From UBA1715 sp045615765 (GTDB lineage Bacteria; Bacteroidota; Bacteroidia; Bacteroidales; UBA1715), in NCBI GenBank assembly GCA_045615765.1, contig JAZLFM010000014.1, positions 1-64,000 on the forward strand: a DNA stretch of 64,000 bases, in the 5' to 3' direction. A model generated the notes under the pieces. That model searched no databases. It saw nothing but the letters and a program-made list of their open reading frames with translations, and was not told the origin of the DNA. The translations under genes and the position numbers were made by a program. This document shows, one piece after another, positions 42,481 through 51,697 of this stretch (its first letter is position 1; each line of letters opens with the position of its first letter).

Positions 42481-44238
42481 TTATTCTATTGGTTTAATAT
42501 CTAAGAACAATTCGTCTAATTGTTTTTGATCGATAACTGATGGTGCATCAAGCATAACATCGCGACCTGAATTATTTTTAGGGAACGCTATACAGTCGCG
42601 GATACTATCCAAGCCAGCGAACAAGCTTACCCAGCGGTCAAGACCGTATGCCAAACCTCCGTGAGGTGGTGCTCCATATTTAAAGGCATTCATTAAGAAA
42701 CCAAATTGTTCTTGTGCTTTTTCTGGTGTAAAGCCTAAAATCTTAAAGATTTTTGCTTGTAATTGACTGTCGTGAATACGAATTGAACCACCACCGACTT
42801 CAACACCATTGATTACCATATCGTATGCATTTGCACGAACCGATGCAGGATCAGTATCCAACAATGGAACATCTTCTGGCTTTGGACTTGTAAATGGATG
42901 GTGCATTGCCATTAAACGGCCTTCTTCTTCACTCCATTCGTACATTGGGAAATCAATAACCCACAAGCATGCAAATTTATCTTTATCGCGAAGACCAAGT
43001 TGATTTGCTACTTCCAAACGAAGTTCACACAATTGTTTGCGTGTCTTCATTGCATCGTCGCCACTCAAGATTAAGATTAAGTCACCGGCTTCGGCACCAA
43101 ATGCTTCTTTCATTTTTTGAAGCACATCTTGAGAATAGAATTTGTCAACGCTTGATTTTACCGTACCGTCTGTTTCCACACGAGCATAAACCATACCTTT
43201 CGCGCCTATTTGAGGGCGTTTTACAAATTCAGTTAATTGGTCTAATTGTTTACGAGTGTATGTAGCCGCACCTTTTGCACAGATACCACCGATATATTCT
43301 GCATTGTCGAACACGCCAAAACCATATCCTTTCAACACATCCATAAGTTCCACGAACTTCATATCGAAACGAAGATCTGGTTTGTCACTTCCATAATATT
43401 TCATAGCGTCATGCCAAGAAATACGAGGGAATGCTTCAGTAATATCAATATTACGAATTGTCTTGAACAAGTGTTTTGCCATACCTTCAAAAAGAGTAAT
43501 GATATCTTCTTGTTCAACAAAACTCATCTCACAGTCTATCTGAGTAAACTCAGGTTGACGATCTGCACGAAGATCCTCGTCACGGAAACATTTCACAATC
43601 TGGAAGTAGCGGTCGAAACCGGCAACCATAAGCAATTGTTTCAACGTTTGTGGACTTTGTGGCAAAGCATAAAATTGACCAGGATTCATACGAGAAGGTA
43701 CAACGAAATCGCGAGCGCCCTCTGGAGTTGATCCAATCAATACTGGAGTTTCAACTTCCAAGAAACCTTGTTTGTCAAGATAACTACGAACTTCGAATGC
43801 CATTTTATGGCGAAGTTCCAGATTTTTTCTCACTGCCGCACGACGTAAATCCAAGTAACGATACTTCATACGAAGATCATCTCCACCGTCTGTATCATCT
43901 TGAATTGTAAATGGAGGAACTTCCGAGGAATTAAGTATAGTAAGTTTGTTTACAATGATTTCTATGTCGCCAGTATCCATTTTAGGATTCTTGCTTGATC
44001 GTTCAACAACCTTACCTTCAATTTGAATTACAAATTCACGACCTAAATTCTTTGCTTGCTGACAAACATCGGCATTTTGATTTTCATCGAATACCAACTG
44101 CGTAATACCATATCTATCACGCAAGTCAACAAATGTCATTCCACCTAATTCACGAGTTTTTTGAACCCAACCGCTTAAAGTAACGGTTTCGCCAATATTT
44201 GCAGCACGCAATTCGCCGCAGGTATGAGATCTATACAT
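42481..44238 (-). CDS. aspS: Aspartyl-tRNA synthetase
   Basis: This enzyme charges tRNA-Asp. It has 585 residues, the bacterial type with an N-terminal OB-fold anticodon domain (about 1-105), a class II catalytic core (motif 2 FRDEDLRADRQPEFTQID near residue 216; motif 3 GLAYGLDRWVSL near 530) and the bacterial GAD insertion (about 290-420). It leads a minus-strand run aspS-tadA-ompH-ubiX-ABC. A -7 box lies in the divergent gap. Confidence 0.98.
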   Translation of the reverse strand: MYRSHTCGELRAANIGETVTLSGWVQKTRELGGMTFVDLRDRYGITQLVFDENQNADVCQQAKNLGREFVIQIEGKVVERSSKNPKMDTGDIEIIVNKLTILNSSEVPPFTIQDDTDGGDDLRMKYRYLDLRRAAVRKNLELRHKMAFEVRSYLDKQGFLEVETPVLIGSTPEGARDFVVPSRMNPGQFYALPQSPQTLKQLLMVAGFDRYFQIVKCFRDEDLRADRQPEFTQIDCEMSFVEQEDIITLFEGMAKHLFKTIRNIDITEAFPRISWHDAMKYYGSDKPDLRFDMKFVELMDVLKGYGFGVFDNAEYIGGICAKGAATYTRKQLDQLTEFVKRPQIGAKGMVYARVETDGTVKSSVDKFYSQDVLQKMKEAFGAEAGDLILILSGDDAMKTRKQLCELRLEVANQLGLRDKDKFACLWVIDFPMYEWSEEEGRLMAMHHPFTSPKPEDVPLLDTDPASVRANAYDMVINGVEVGGGSIRIHDSQLQAKIFKILGFTPEKAQEQFGFLMNAFKYGAPPHGGLAYGLDRWVSLFAGLDSIRDCIAFPKNNSGRDVMLDAPSVIDQKQLDELFLDIKPIE

Positions 44239-44269
44239 AAATAGTTATTAGTTTTATCATAAACTTTTG

Positions 44270-44277
44270 CAAATATA
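44270..44277 (-). promoter_or_regulatory. aspS -7 element
   Basis: The minus-strand TATATTTG lies 32 bases before the aspS ATG. Confidence 0.5.
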
Positions 44278-44373
44278 TTGAATTTTAGAATTATCTACTT
44301 AAATCTTACAAATGCTTTGACACACAAGAATAGTAACTCTGATTAATTTGTAATTTCACAACAAAATAAATCA

Positions 44374-44381
44374 TACATTTG
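44374..44381 (+). promoter_or_regulatory. -7 element of the TolB-like gene
   Basis: TACATTTG lies 20 bases before the ATG at 44402; a TTG occurs at 44348-44350 (spacer 23). Confidence 0.5.
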
Positions 44382-44401
44382 CAAGACTAAAAACTACAAA
44401 A

Positions 44402-45283
44402 ATGAATGTATTAACAACAAAACGAGAAGTTGAAGAAAGAAATGTTATTTCTGTTCTTGAAACATACGACCTCGCCACTCAGAAACGCGAAGTCATAGCA
44501 GAATTTGACGAATTAATTGAAGCGCCAAACTGGTTAAAGGATGGCAAAACATTGATTTTTAATGGACATGGAAATCTGTATTCTTTTAATTTGGATACAA
44601 AAGAACGCAAGCAAATTGATTTAGGTTTCTGTGTTCAATGCAACAACGACCATGTTCTTTCGCCAAACCACGACAAAGTTGCTGTAAGCCATCACACAAG
44701 CGAAGACGGACAAAGTCGCGTGTATGTTATTCCATTTGAAACGGGCATTCCAGAACTTATAACACCAATTGCGCCAAGTTACTTACATGGTTGGTCTCCC
44801 GATGGAAAATCGTTAGCATATTGTGCTGAGAGAAACGGAGAATACGACATTTATACAATTCCTGCTAAAGGCGGCATTGAAACGAGACTTACTGACGCTC
44901 CAGGTCTAAACGATGGTTGTGAATATTCGCCTTGTGGAAAATACATTTGGTTTAACAGTGTTCGTACTGGATTAATGCAAATTTGGAGAATGAAAGCCGA
45001 TGGTAGCGAACAAACACAAATGACTTTCGACAAAGACCGCGATAGCTGGTTTGCCCATGTATCTCCCGACGGCGAAAAGGTTGTGTATATTGCCTACAAC
45101 AAAGACGACATCAATCCTGGAGACCATCCTGCGAACAAAAATGTAGAAATCAGAACAATGTCACCAAACGGTGGCGAATGCAAAACATTGTTCAAACTTT
45201 TTGGCGGACAAGGAACTATCAATGTAAACAGCTGGTCGCCAGACAGTAAAAAATTCGCTTTCGTTAGTTACAAATTGAAATAG
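44402..45283 (+). CDS. TolB-like PD40 beta-propeller protein (cytosolic)
   Basis: This protein has 293 residues and is made almost entirely of PD40/TolB propeller blades, with repeated HGWSPDGKSLAYCAE, YSPCGKYIWFNS and VSPDGEKVVYIA strands. No signal peptide is seen, so it probably acts in the cytosol, unlike TolB itself. Similar stand-alone propellers are often annotated as transporter or TolB family proteins without known function. It is followed by a REP-like hairpin and the aminopeptidase gene. Confidence 0.8.
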   Translation: MNVLTTKREVEERNVISVLETYDLATQKREVIAEFDELIEAPNWLKDGKTLIFNGHGNLYSFNLDTKERKQIDLGFCVQCNNDHVLSPNHDKVAVSHHTSEDGQSRVYVIPFETGIPELITPIAPSYLHGWSPDGKSLAYCAERNGEYDIYTIPAKGGIETRLTDAPGLNDGCEYSPCGKYIWFNSVRTGLMQIWRMKADGSEQTQMTFDKDRDSWFAHVSPDGEKVVYIAYNKDDINPGDHPANKNVEIRTMSPNGGECKTLFKLFGGQGTINVNSWSPDSKKFAFVSYKLK

Positions 45284-45290
45284 CACTTTC

Positions 45291-45318
45291 GTAGAGGCTA
45301 TGTAACCATAGCCTCTAC
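45291..45318. repeat. REP-like GTAG hairpin (possible terminator)
   Basis: A perfect 12-base-pair palindrome GTAGAGGCTATG / CATAGCCTCTAC has a TAAC loop. It begins with GTAG on both strands. It has no T-run, so termination would be weak. Confidence 0.85.
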
Positions 45319-45334
45319 AATAACAATATTGGTT

Positions 45335-46615
45335 ATGCGTTACTCAAAAATTCCTACATCTCTTTTTGAAAAAAACAGAGAGAAAATTTTTGCAAAATTG
45401 CCAGAATCCAGTTCGGCAGTAGTTTTTTCGAATCCACAAATGCCACGAAATGGAGATTTATTCTTTCCATACAGACAAAATTCTGACTTATTTTACCTAA
45501 CAGGCATAACACAAGAAAAGTCTATACTTATACTAACAAACAACAAATCAGAGAAAAAAGCCATTCTCTTCATTTTGAATCCACGTCCTGAGTTGGAGCA
45601 ATGGGAAGGCAAAAAACTAAGCATTGACGAAGCAAAGGAAATTTCTGGAATATCGGAAATTCACTACACCGAAGAATTCCAAGCTATTTGGGACGAAACC
45701 GCATACAATAGCGATCATTTATTGTATGGACAAAATTGTAATCCGCGACTAAAAACAGACTTACTTCTTCCAGACAAATTATTTGGAGACCAACTAAAAG
45801 ACAAATGGACAAACAAAGACATTGCCTGTCTTTCTCCTATACTTACAGCATGCAGAGTGATAAAAGAACCGGAAGAAATTGCTCTTATAGAACAAGCATG
45901 CAACATAACAAAAGAAGCATTTTTAGAAATCATACATGCAACAAAACCTGGCAGATTCGAGTATGAATTAGAGGCAATTATGACAAATGTCTTTTTACGA
46001 AATGGAGCAAATGGTCATGCGTTTGACCCAATTATTGCAAACGGAAGAAATACTTGTTATTTGCACTATGTAAAGAACGACCAACTTTTACAAGATGGCA
46101 ATCTAATTCTAATGGATTTCGGTTCCGAATACGCTAATTATTCTAGCGATTGTACACGAGTTTTCCCTGTAAACGGGAAATTCTCAAAACGACAAAAAGA
46201 GATTCATTCGGCAGTGTACAAGGTCTTCACTGCAATTAAAGGCGAAATTGCTCCGGGAAAAACTATCAGTGAATTACAAAAGCTAACTTGCAGACTAATA
46301 CAAGAGGAATTACTTTCTTTAGGAATTCTATCAAAGCAGGATATTGAAACAAAAGGAGAACATCCTGCATATTTTAAATACTACATGCATGGCGTATCTC
46401 ATTTCATCGGATTAGACACACACGATGTTGGAGAAAGAGATGAGATATTAAAGCCAGGAATGGTACTTAGCTGCGAACCAGGCATTTACACTTTCGAAGA
46501 AGAAATCGGCATCAGATTAGAAGACACGATGTTGGTTACAGAAAAAGGTTGTTCAGATCTGATGAGTTCTATTCCAATGGAAGCAAATGAAATAGAAGAA
46601 CTTATGAATTCCTAA
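45335..46615 (+). CDS. pepP: Xaa-Pro aminopeptidase (M24B)
   Basis: This is a metallopeptidase releasing N-terminal residues next to proline. It has 426 residues from ATG 45335 (an in-frame TTG lies six bases upstream). The N-terminal AMP_N domain (about 1-130) includes FFPYRQNSDLFYLTG. The pita-bread catalytic domain (about 175-420) carries the metal ligands in LMDFGSEYANYSSDCTR (two Asp), HGVSHFIGLD (His), CEPGIYT (Glu) and IRLEDTMLV (Glu). It is convergent with the LytTR regulator gene; the two overlap by four bases at their stops. Confidence 0.93.
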   Translation: MRYSKIPTSLFEKNREKIFAKLPESSSAVVFSNPQMPRNGDLFFPYRQNSDLFYLTGITQEKSILILTNNKSEKKAILFILNPRPELEQWEGKKLSIDEAKEISGISEIHYTEEFQAIWDETAYNSDHLLYGQNCNPRLKTDLLLPDKLFGDQLKDKWTNKDIACLSPILTACRVIKEPEEIALIEQACNITKEAFLEIIHATKPGRFEYELEAIMTNVFLRNGANGHAFDPIIANGRNTCYLHYVKNDQLLQDGNLILMDFGSEYANYSSDCTRVFPVNGKFSKRQKEIHSAVYKVFTAIKGEIAPGKTISELQKLTCRLIQEELLSLGILSKQDIETKGEHPAYFKYYMHGVSHFIGLDTHDVGERDEILKPGMVLSCEPGIYTFEEEIGIRLEDTMLVTEKGCSDLMSSIPMEANEIEELMNS

Positions 46616-47307
46616 TCAAGGAAATTCATTTTTCGTTTAAACTCTTCCTTAAATGTTAAGCCAATAGGAATATCTTTTCCCGCAAGGGAAATAACACGAC
46701 CTTTTACCGAGTCAATTTTATCTATTGCGACAATATAGGACTTATGAACACGCACGAAACGATCCTCAGGAAGTTTTTCTAAAATACCTTTAATGTTTGT
46801 AAGAGTAATGATTTTCTTCGTTGGTAAGACTATGCGTACATAATCCTTTAAACCTTCAATATATAGAATATCAGAGAATTTCACCTTCACATCTTGATAA
46901 TCGGCACGAACATAGAAAGAATCTTCGATTTCTTGCTCTCCTTTTTTCTCCAATAACATGAGATGTTCGACCTTTTCTATAGCTTGTTTAAATCGTGCAG
47001 GCGAAATCGGTTTCATTAGATAATCAACAGCATTCACTTCAAATCCCTCAACAGCATATTGGTCATAAGCAGTTGTAAACACTATCATTGGAGGATTTTT
47101 CAAAGATTTAGCCAAATTCATTCCCGACAAGTCAGGCATTTGTATATCAAGGAACAATAAATCTACTTGTTCTTTTTCCAACAAATCAATTGCTTGCTTT
47201 GCATTCTTACATGTTGCAACTAATTGCAAATTAGAATAATCCGAAACATAACCTTCCAACACATCTCGTGCTAAAGGTTCATCATCAACAATTGCACAAC
47301 GAATCAT
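46612..47307 (-). CDS. LytTR-family response regulator
   Basis: This protein has 231 residues. The receiver domain (about 1-120) has phosphoacceptor Asp54 in LFLDIQMP and Lys near 103 (YLMKPIS). The C-terminal LytTR DNA-binding domain (about 130-230) has ILYIEGLKDYVRI and FVRVHKSYIV. Its start overlaps the kinase stop (ATGA), so the two form a coupled two-component system. Target genes are unknown. Confidence 0.95.
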   Translation of the reverse strand: MIRCAIVDDEPLARDVLEGYVSDYSNLQLVATCKNAKQAIDLLEKEQVDLLFLDIQMPDLSGMNLAKSLKNPPMIVFTTAYDQYAVEGFEVNAVDYLMKPISPARFKQAIEKVEHLMLLEKKGEQEIEDSFYVRADYQDVKVKFSDILYIEGLKDYVRIVLPTKKIITLTNIKGILEKLPEDRFVRVHKSYIVAIDKIDSVKGRVISLAGKDIPIGLTFKEEFKRKMNFLD

Positions 47308-48341
47308 AACTTTATCTTTAAATTCACAACATACATTTCACCAGCATCATCAATGTCAAGACTACATTTAGAGCCATAAACTAGATACAATCTGTTCTTA
47401 ACATTTTGGATACCGATACCATGAACCTTATCTTTTTGATTTCCAGTATATTTTTTATTTTCTATATGGAATTCTATCAGTTTATTTGTTATAGTTATAT
47501 GACAATCAATATTCACAATACCCTCGGTGTCAACCCCATGTTTAAATGCATTTTCTAAAAATGGAACCAAAATCATAGGAGCGATTTCAGCTTGTTCATT
47601 TTGATTATCAACCTTTAAATTAATAACACTTTCGGGAGACAAACGAAGTTGCTGTAATTTTATATAGTCCTGTAAATAATTGATTTCCTTCTTTACATTA
47701 ACCATATTTTCGTTTGAATCGTATGTAACATACCGAAGTAAATCCGACATTGTTAAAATTGTCTCCGGCAACTTATCTGACTTTTTCAACGACAATGAAT
47801 ACAAACTATTCATTGCGTTAAACAAGAAATGCGGACTTAACTGCGATTTTAGCAATTGCATATTCGAAGTAATCTGCTGTCTTTCCAATTCCCGCAACAA
47901 TTTCTCTCTCTTCTCGTGACGAATACTTGAACCATACACCAAACTCGCCGCAAGAGTAACCATAAATGACATATATAAATGTGGTGGTATAAAATCATTT
48001 CGAATAACTTTTGGTCGCGGACGCGGAGAATCTAAAGTAAGTTCTCTTAGAAGATTCAAAAAGTCAGTATGAATTGGCTTCATACATTTGAACAAGCAGA
48101 CATACAACAATGCAAGCAATACTAGCGAAATGCAGTATAAAAGATATTTTTTCCTATAAAACAGCTGCGGCATTATTAGCAATGCATGGGAATAAAACAC
48201 GACAAAAGTTCCTGTCAGTGCAATAAACTCATATCCCATCAATTTAATAGAAAATGGAACAGAAAAGAATATATGTGGGATCATTAATAAAATCATCCAA
48301 CCACATACATGTTTTAGAAATCTTTCCGCACCTACTTGCAT
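47304..48341 (-). CDS. LytS-type sensor histidine kinase
   Basis: This protein has 345 residues. Four membrane helices in the first 150 residues are followed by the His_kinase domain with SQLSPHFLFNAMNSLYSL, in which the His near residue 170 is the phosphorylation site. The C-terminal ATPase part has LVPFLENAFKHGV (N box) and GIGIQNVKNRL (G box). No extracytoplasmic sensor domain is present, so the membrane part probably senses the signal. The partner is the LytTR regulator downstream. Confidence 0.94.
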   Translation of the reverse strand: MQVGAERFLKHVCGWMILLMIPHIFFSVPFSIKLMGYEFIALTGTFVVFYSHALLIMPQLFYRKKYLLYCISLVLLALLYVCLFKCMKPIHTDFLNLLRELTLDSPRPRPKVIRNDFIPPHLYMSFMVTLAASLVYGSSIRHEKREKLLRELERQQITSNMQLLKSQLSPHFLFNAMNSLYSLSLKKSDKLPETILTMSDLLRYVTYDSNENMVNVKKEINYLQDYIKLQQLRLSPESVINLKVDNQNEQAEIAPMILVPFLENAFKHGVDTEGIVNIDCHITITNKLIEFHIENKKYTGNQKDKVHGIGIQNVKNRLYLVYGSKCSLDIDDAGEMYVVNLKIKL

Positions 48342-48469
48342 ATCAAAAAATTATATAGTCAAATATAAAACAATCATTTTCTTTTTATCGAAAATATAGA
48401 CTAAAGCATCGAAATACCGTGCAAACGCAATTTTATTTTCAAATAATAGTTACAAAAAGATAAAAAGTG

Positions 48470-48477
48470 TACTTTTG
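48470..48477 (+). promoter_or_regulatory. -7 element of the coiled-coil membrane protein gene
   Basis: TACTTTTG lies 23 bases before the ATG at 48500; a TTA is suitably placed for -33. Confidence 0.5.
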
Positions 48478-48499
48478 TAAAAATTAAATCAGAAAAAAA

Positions 48500-49381
48500 A
48501 TGAATTCTAAATCAAGCATCATCTTTTTAGTTATTGCAGTACTCCTAGCTTTAGGACTTGGTTATTTTGTTTGGCAAAACCAACAACTAAAAGCTGAGAT
48601 AGAAACTTTACAAGATACTGTTTCGAGTGTACACATCGAAAAAGCAAAATTGTTAAACAATCTTGATTCTTTGGAAGTTGAGATAAAGAAACAAGTTGCT
48701 GCAAACGACGAAATGGACTCAGTTCTTGCTGAACGATTAGCAGAAATCGAAGAAACACGTGCAGAATTGGCTGTTGCTCAAGCTGACGCAGCATTAGTTG
48801 CTAAATACAAAAAACAAATCGAAGCTTTGAAAGCTACAGCTCAACAATTTATTCGTGAAAACGATATGCTTAAACACAGAGTTGACTCGTTGAAATTCGA
48901 AGATAGTTTGAAGAAACAAAAAATCGACACAATGACGATTTTGGATTACCAAAAGACTCAACAAATCGAACAACTAAGCGAAAAAGTTGAAAAAGGTTCT
49001 CAACTACGAATCAGCGACATTGTTGCCCGCGGTTACAACCAAACAGGTAAAATTGCCACAAAAGCTCGTAGAACAGCAAAAATCGGCGTAAGCGGTACAT
49101 TACAAAAGAACTCATTGGCTGAATCTGGTTCAAAATTGCTATTCATCCGAATAATCGCTCCTAACGGAACAGTTTTGACATCAAGCAATGCAAACCAATT
49201 CGATTTCGAAGGCAAAACAATTATGTACACCGAAAAGAAAGAACTTGGCTACGACAACGAAGATGTTAAATTCGAAATCTTCTACAACGCTGAAAACGAA
49301 ATGCTAGAAATTGGTACATACCAAATCTCTATTTTCTGCGACGGCAAGGAAATCGGACGATCTTCTCTAGGTTTGCAATAA
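48500..49381 (+). CDS. Membrane-anchored coiled-coil protein with C-terminal beta domain
   Basis: This protein has 293 residues. One N-terminal membrane helix (IIFLVIAVLLALGLGYFVW) is followed by a long coiled coil (about 28-165) and a C-terminal beta-rich domain (about 175-293, with KLLFIRIIAPNGTVL and YQISIFCDGKEIGRS). Similar proteins in the phylum are sometimes labelled chromosome partitioning proteins on weak grounds. Topology suggests a periplasmic stalk with a binding domain. No function can be assigned. Confidence 0.75.
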   Translation: MNSKSSIIFLVIAVLLALGLGYFVWQNQQLKAEIETLQDTVSSVHIEKAKLLNNLDSLEVEIKKQVAANDEMDSVLAERLAEIEETRAELAVAQADAALVAKYKKQIEALKATAQQFIRENDMLKHRVDSLKFEDSLKKQKIDTMTILDYQKTQQIEQLSEKVEKGSQLRISDIVARGYNQTGKIATKARRTAKIGVSGTLQKNSLAESGSKLLFIRIIAPNGTVLTSSNANQFDFEGKTIMYTEKKELGYDNEDVKFEIFYNAENEMLEIGTYQISIFCDGKEIGRSSLGLQ

Positions 49382-49388
49382 AATTTAC

Positions 49389-49396
49389 TATATTTG
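49389..49396 (+). promoter_or_regulatory. Candidate greA -7 element
   Basis: TATATTTG fits the consensus, but no TTG is found at a proper distance. If used, it would produce a leader containing the hairpin at 49410-49436. Confidence 0.4.
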
Positions 49397-49409
49397 CAAA
49401 GAAGAAATG

Positions 49410-49436
49410 GGAATCCTGGAAAACAGGATTCCTTTT
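49410..49436 (+). terminator. Terminator or greA leader attenuator
   Basis: A perfect nine-base stem (49410-49418 with 49424-49432), GAAAA loop and T4 run. It may end the upstream gene. It lies after the candidate greA promoter, so it could also act as a leader attenuator. Confidence 0.75.
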
Positions 49437-49470
49437 GTTTTATTTTATACCAAAGAAAATTTTATCACTT

Positions 49471-49941
49471 ATGGCTATTTCTTATGTAACAGAAGAAGGC
49501 TTGCGTAAACTACAGCAAGAACTAGAACAATTGACAACTGTTGAGCGTAAAAAAATCTCTCAACAAATTGCAGAGGCTCGTGACAAAGGAGACTTGTCGG
49601 AAAACGCAGAATACGATGCAGCAAGAGAAGCACAAGGATTGTTGGAATTGCGTATTTCTAAACTGCAACAAACAATTATGAATTCTCGTATCATCGATGA
49701 ATCTAAATTGGATATGTCAACAGTTCAGATTTTATCGAAGGTAAAAGTTCGTAATACAAAGACAAACAAAGAAATGCAATATACACTTGTTGCTGAATCT
49801 GAAGCAGATTTAAAAACAGGAAAAATTGCAATCAGCACACCTATAGCTAAAGGCCTACTAGGTAAAAAAGTTGGCGACATTGCTGAAATTCAAGTTCCAG
49901 CAGGCACCATTCCTTTCGAAATTATTGAAATATCTCGTTAA
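49471..49941 (+). CDS. greA: Transcription elongation factor GreA
   Basis: This factor rescues backtracked RNA polymerase by stimulating transcript cleavage. It has 156 residues starting MAISYVTEEGLRKLQQEL; the open frame runs upstream to 49435 but those codons lie over the T-rich leader. The N-terminal coiled coil carries the acidic tip GDLSENAEYDAAREAQG (the Asp and Glu essential for cleavage). The C-terminal FKBP-like part includes STPIAKGLLGKKVGD. The HIT gene follows after four bases. Confidence 0.97.
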   Translation: MAISYVTEEGLRKLQQELEQLTTVERKKISQQIAEARDKGDLSENAEYDAAREAQGLLELRISKLQQTIMNSRIIDESKLDMSTVQILSKVKVRNTKTNKEMQYTLVAESEADLKTGKIAISTPIAKGLLGKKVGDIAEIQVPAGTIPFEIIEISR

Positions 49942-49945
49942 TACT

Positions 49946-50341
49946 ATGGCTTCTATTTTCTCTAAAATTGTAGCTGGTGAAATTCCTGCTCACAAAGTTG
50001 CCGAAAACGATGAATTTTTGGCTTTTCTTGACATCAGTCCTATGACAATGGGACATACATTAGTTATTCCTAAAAAAGAAATTTCGTACATTTTCGATGT
50101 TGACGACGATCTTTTAGGAAGAATGATGGTATTTGCAAAACAAGTGGCAAAAGCTGTTGAAAAAAGCGTTGACTGCGTTCGTATTGGCGTAGGCGTTGTT
50201 GGACTAGAAGTTCCTCACTGTCATATACACTTAATTCCGCTACACAATTCTGTTGGTGAAATGAACTTTGGCGGCCCAAAACTTTCTCCTTCAAATGAGG
50301 AATTGGCAGAAATGGCAGCAAAAATAAAATCTAACCTATAA
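49946..50341 (+). CDS. HIT-family nucleotide hydrolase
   Basis: This protein has 131 residues from ATG 49946; the open frame extends back into greA but without support. The histidine triad HCHIHLIP is at residues 91-98. FSKIVAGEIPAHKVAENDE is the typical Hint/HinT start. Such proteins hydrolyse AMP-lysine or AMP-phosphoramidate bonds. It is four bases downstream of greA and 17 before the next gene, in one operon. Confidence 0.94.
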   Translation: MASIFSKIVAGEIPAHKVAENDEFLAFLDISPMTMGHTLVIPKKEISYIFDVDDDLLGRMMVFAKQVAKAVEKSVDCVRIGVGVVGLEVPHCHIHLIPLHNSVGEMNFGGPKLSPSNEELAEMAAKIKSNL

Positions 50342-50358
50342 AAATCTTTCCTGTTCCT

Positions 50359-51669
50359 ATGGAAAAGATTGCTATTTATACAGAATCAAAATTTTTACCT
50401 GAGAAGAATTATGTCTTCAAGGTTATATTTGAGGAAATTCTTGGCATTACATACGAGGTATTCGATACATCGGTAAGCCAAGTGTATAAAATAGTACTAC
50501 CGAACGAGAAATTCATAGAGTTCGCCGACGACTTTTTTACATATATTCCAGAATCAATAGGATATTGTAAAAAAGCCTATTTGCCACAAAAAGTATGGCA
50601 ATTAAAAAACGACTTTGGCGAACCTATTCCTTTTTTCTACGGTTCGAATCGATATACCGACCACGGAAAATCAATTTACTGCGGCTTAGACATTATTGGT
50701 AATTCTTTCTTTATGCTCAGCCGTTGGGAAGAAATGATTGCCGACAAAAAAGATAAACACGGCAGATTTCCAGAAGAAGACGCTTGTGCGGTAAAATTCG
50801 GATTAATACAAAAACCTCTTGTACACATTTATGCGGAATTTCTACGAAGATTGTTTCAACAATTTGGCTACGAGATTCCTGTGAAACATAAGTATAAAAA
50901 AATACTTACACACGATATTGACTATTTGTACAAATGGGGAACACGCTTTGATTATGTAAAAAATTGCATAGGAGATATATGTAAACGGTTTTCAATAAAA
51001 TCATTGAAAACGACTATGAATATGTACAAAAACGGTCAAGATCCGTATGATACCTATCAATATCTTATGGATTTGAGCGAACAAAATGGTCAGAAGTCAT
51101 TATTTTACTTTTTAAAATCAAAGAAAAACGACTTTGAAATCATAACAGAGCGTGGTCAAAAGATAATACAATCTATTATTGCAAGAGGACACAATGTAGC
51201 TATACACTCAAACTATTTTCTTGAAGGAGAATGGCGTGAAATACAAGCCGACAAGGAATATTACGAACGCATTTTCAGTAAGAAGATTGAGCAAAACCGA
51301 CAACATTATCTTAAAGTAAACATTCCGCAAACATTTCGTTTGTTGGAAGAAAATGGCATATCCCAAGACAGTAGTTTATACTACTCACATCACTTAGGAT
51401 TTCGTACAGGAATGTGTATAGAACATTCTCTTTTCGATTGCGAGCGAAGAAGAATCCTAAAATTAAAAGAACTGCCGTTGACCCTTATGGATATTTCCCT
51501 ACAGAATGCACGGAAATACGACGAGGCTGTAGAAATGGTTGACACATTGATAGAAACCGTAAAAAAATATAATGGAACATTTGTATGCTTATGGCATAAC
51601 AGCAGTTTCAATTCTCCTGAATGGAGATATTTAGCAGGAATTTACGAGCACATTGTAGAAGCGAAATAA
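50359..51669 (+). CDS. Polysaccharide-deacetylase-like protein (DUF7033-type N-terminus)
   Basis: This protein has 436 residues. The N-terminal 170 residues match the region that precedes a degenerate NodB fold in many Bacteroidetes proteins. The C-terminal part has LTHDIDYLYKWG (metal Asp pair), an HSNYF motif where the His ligands are expected, and LWHNSSF at the end. No signal peptide is visible, so it may act on nucleotide- or lipid-linked sugars in the cytosol. It is probably cotranscribed with greA and the HIT gene. Activity is inferred from fold only. Confidence 0.75.
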   Translation: MEKIAIYTESKFLPEKNYVFKVIFEEILGITYEVFDTSVSQVYKIVLPNEKFIEFADDFFTYIPESIGYCKKAYLPQKVWQLKNDFGEPIPFFYGSNRYTDHGKSIYCGLDIIGNSFFMLSRWEEMIADKKDKHGRFPEEDACAVKFGLIQKPLVHIYAEFLRRLFQQFGYEIPVKHKYKKILTHDIDYLYKWGTRFDYVKNCIGDICKRFSIKSLKTTMNMYKNGQDPYDTYQYLMDLSEQNGQKSLFYFLKSKKNDFEIITERGQKIIQSIIARGHNVAIHSNYFLEGEWREIQADKEYYERIFSKKIEQNRQHYLKVNIPQTFRLLEENGISQDSSLYYSHHLGFRTGMCIEHSLFDCERRRILKLKELPLTLMDISLQNARKYDEAVEMVDTLIETVKKYNGTFVCLWHNSSFNSPEWRYLAGIYEHIVEAK

Positions 51670-51697
51670 ATTTCTACATTTACCAAAATTTTAAACG

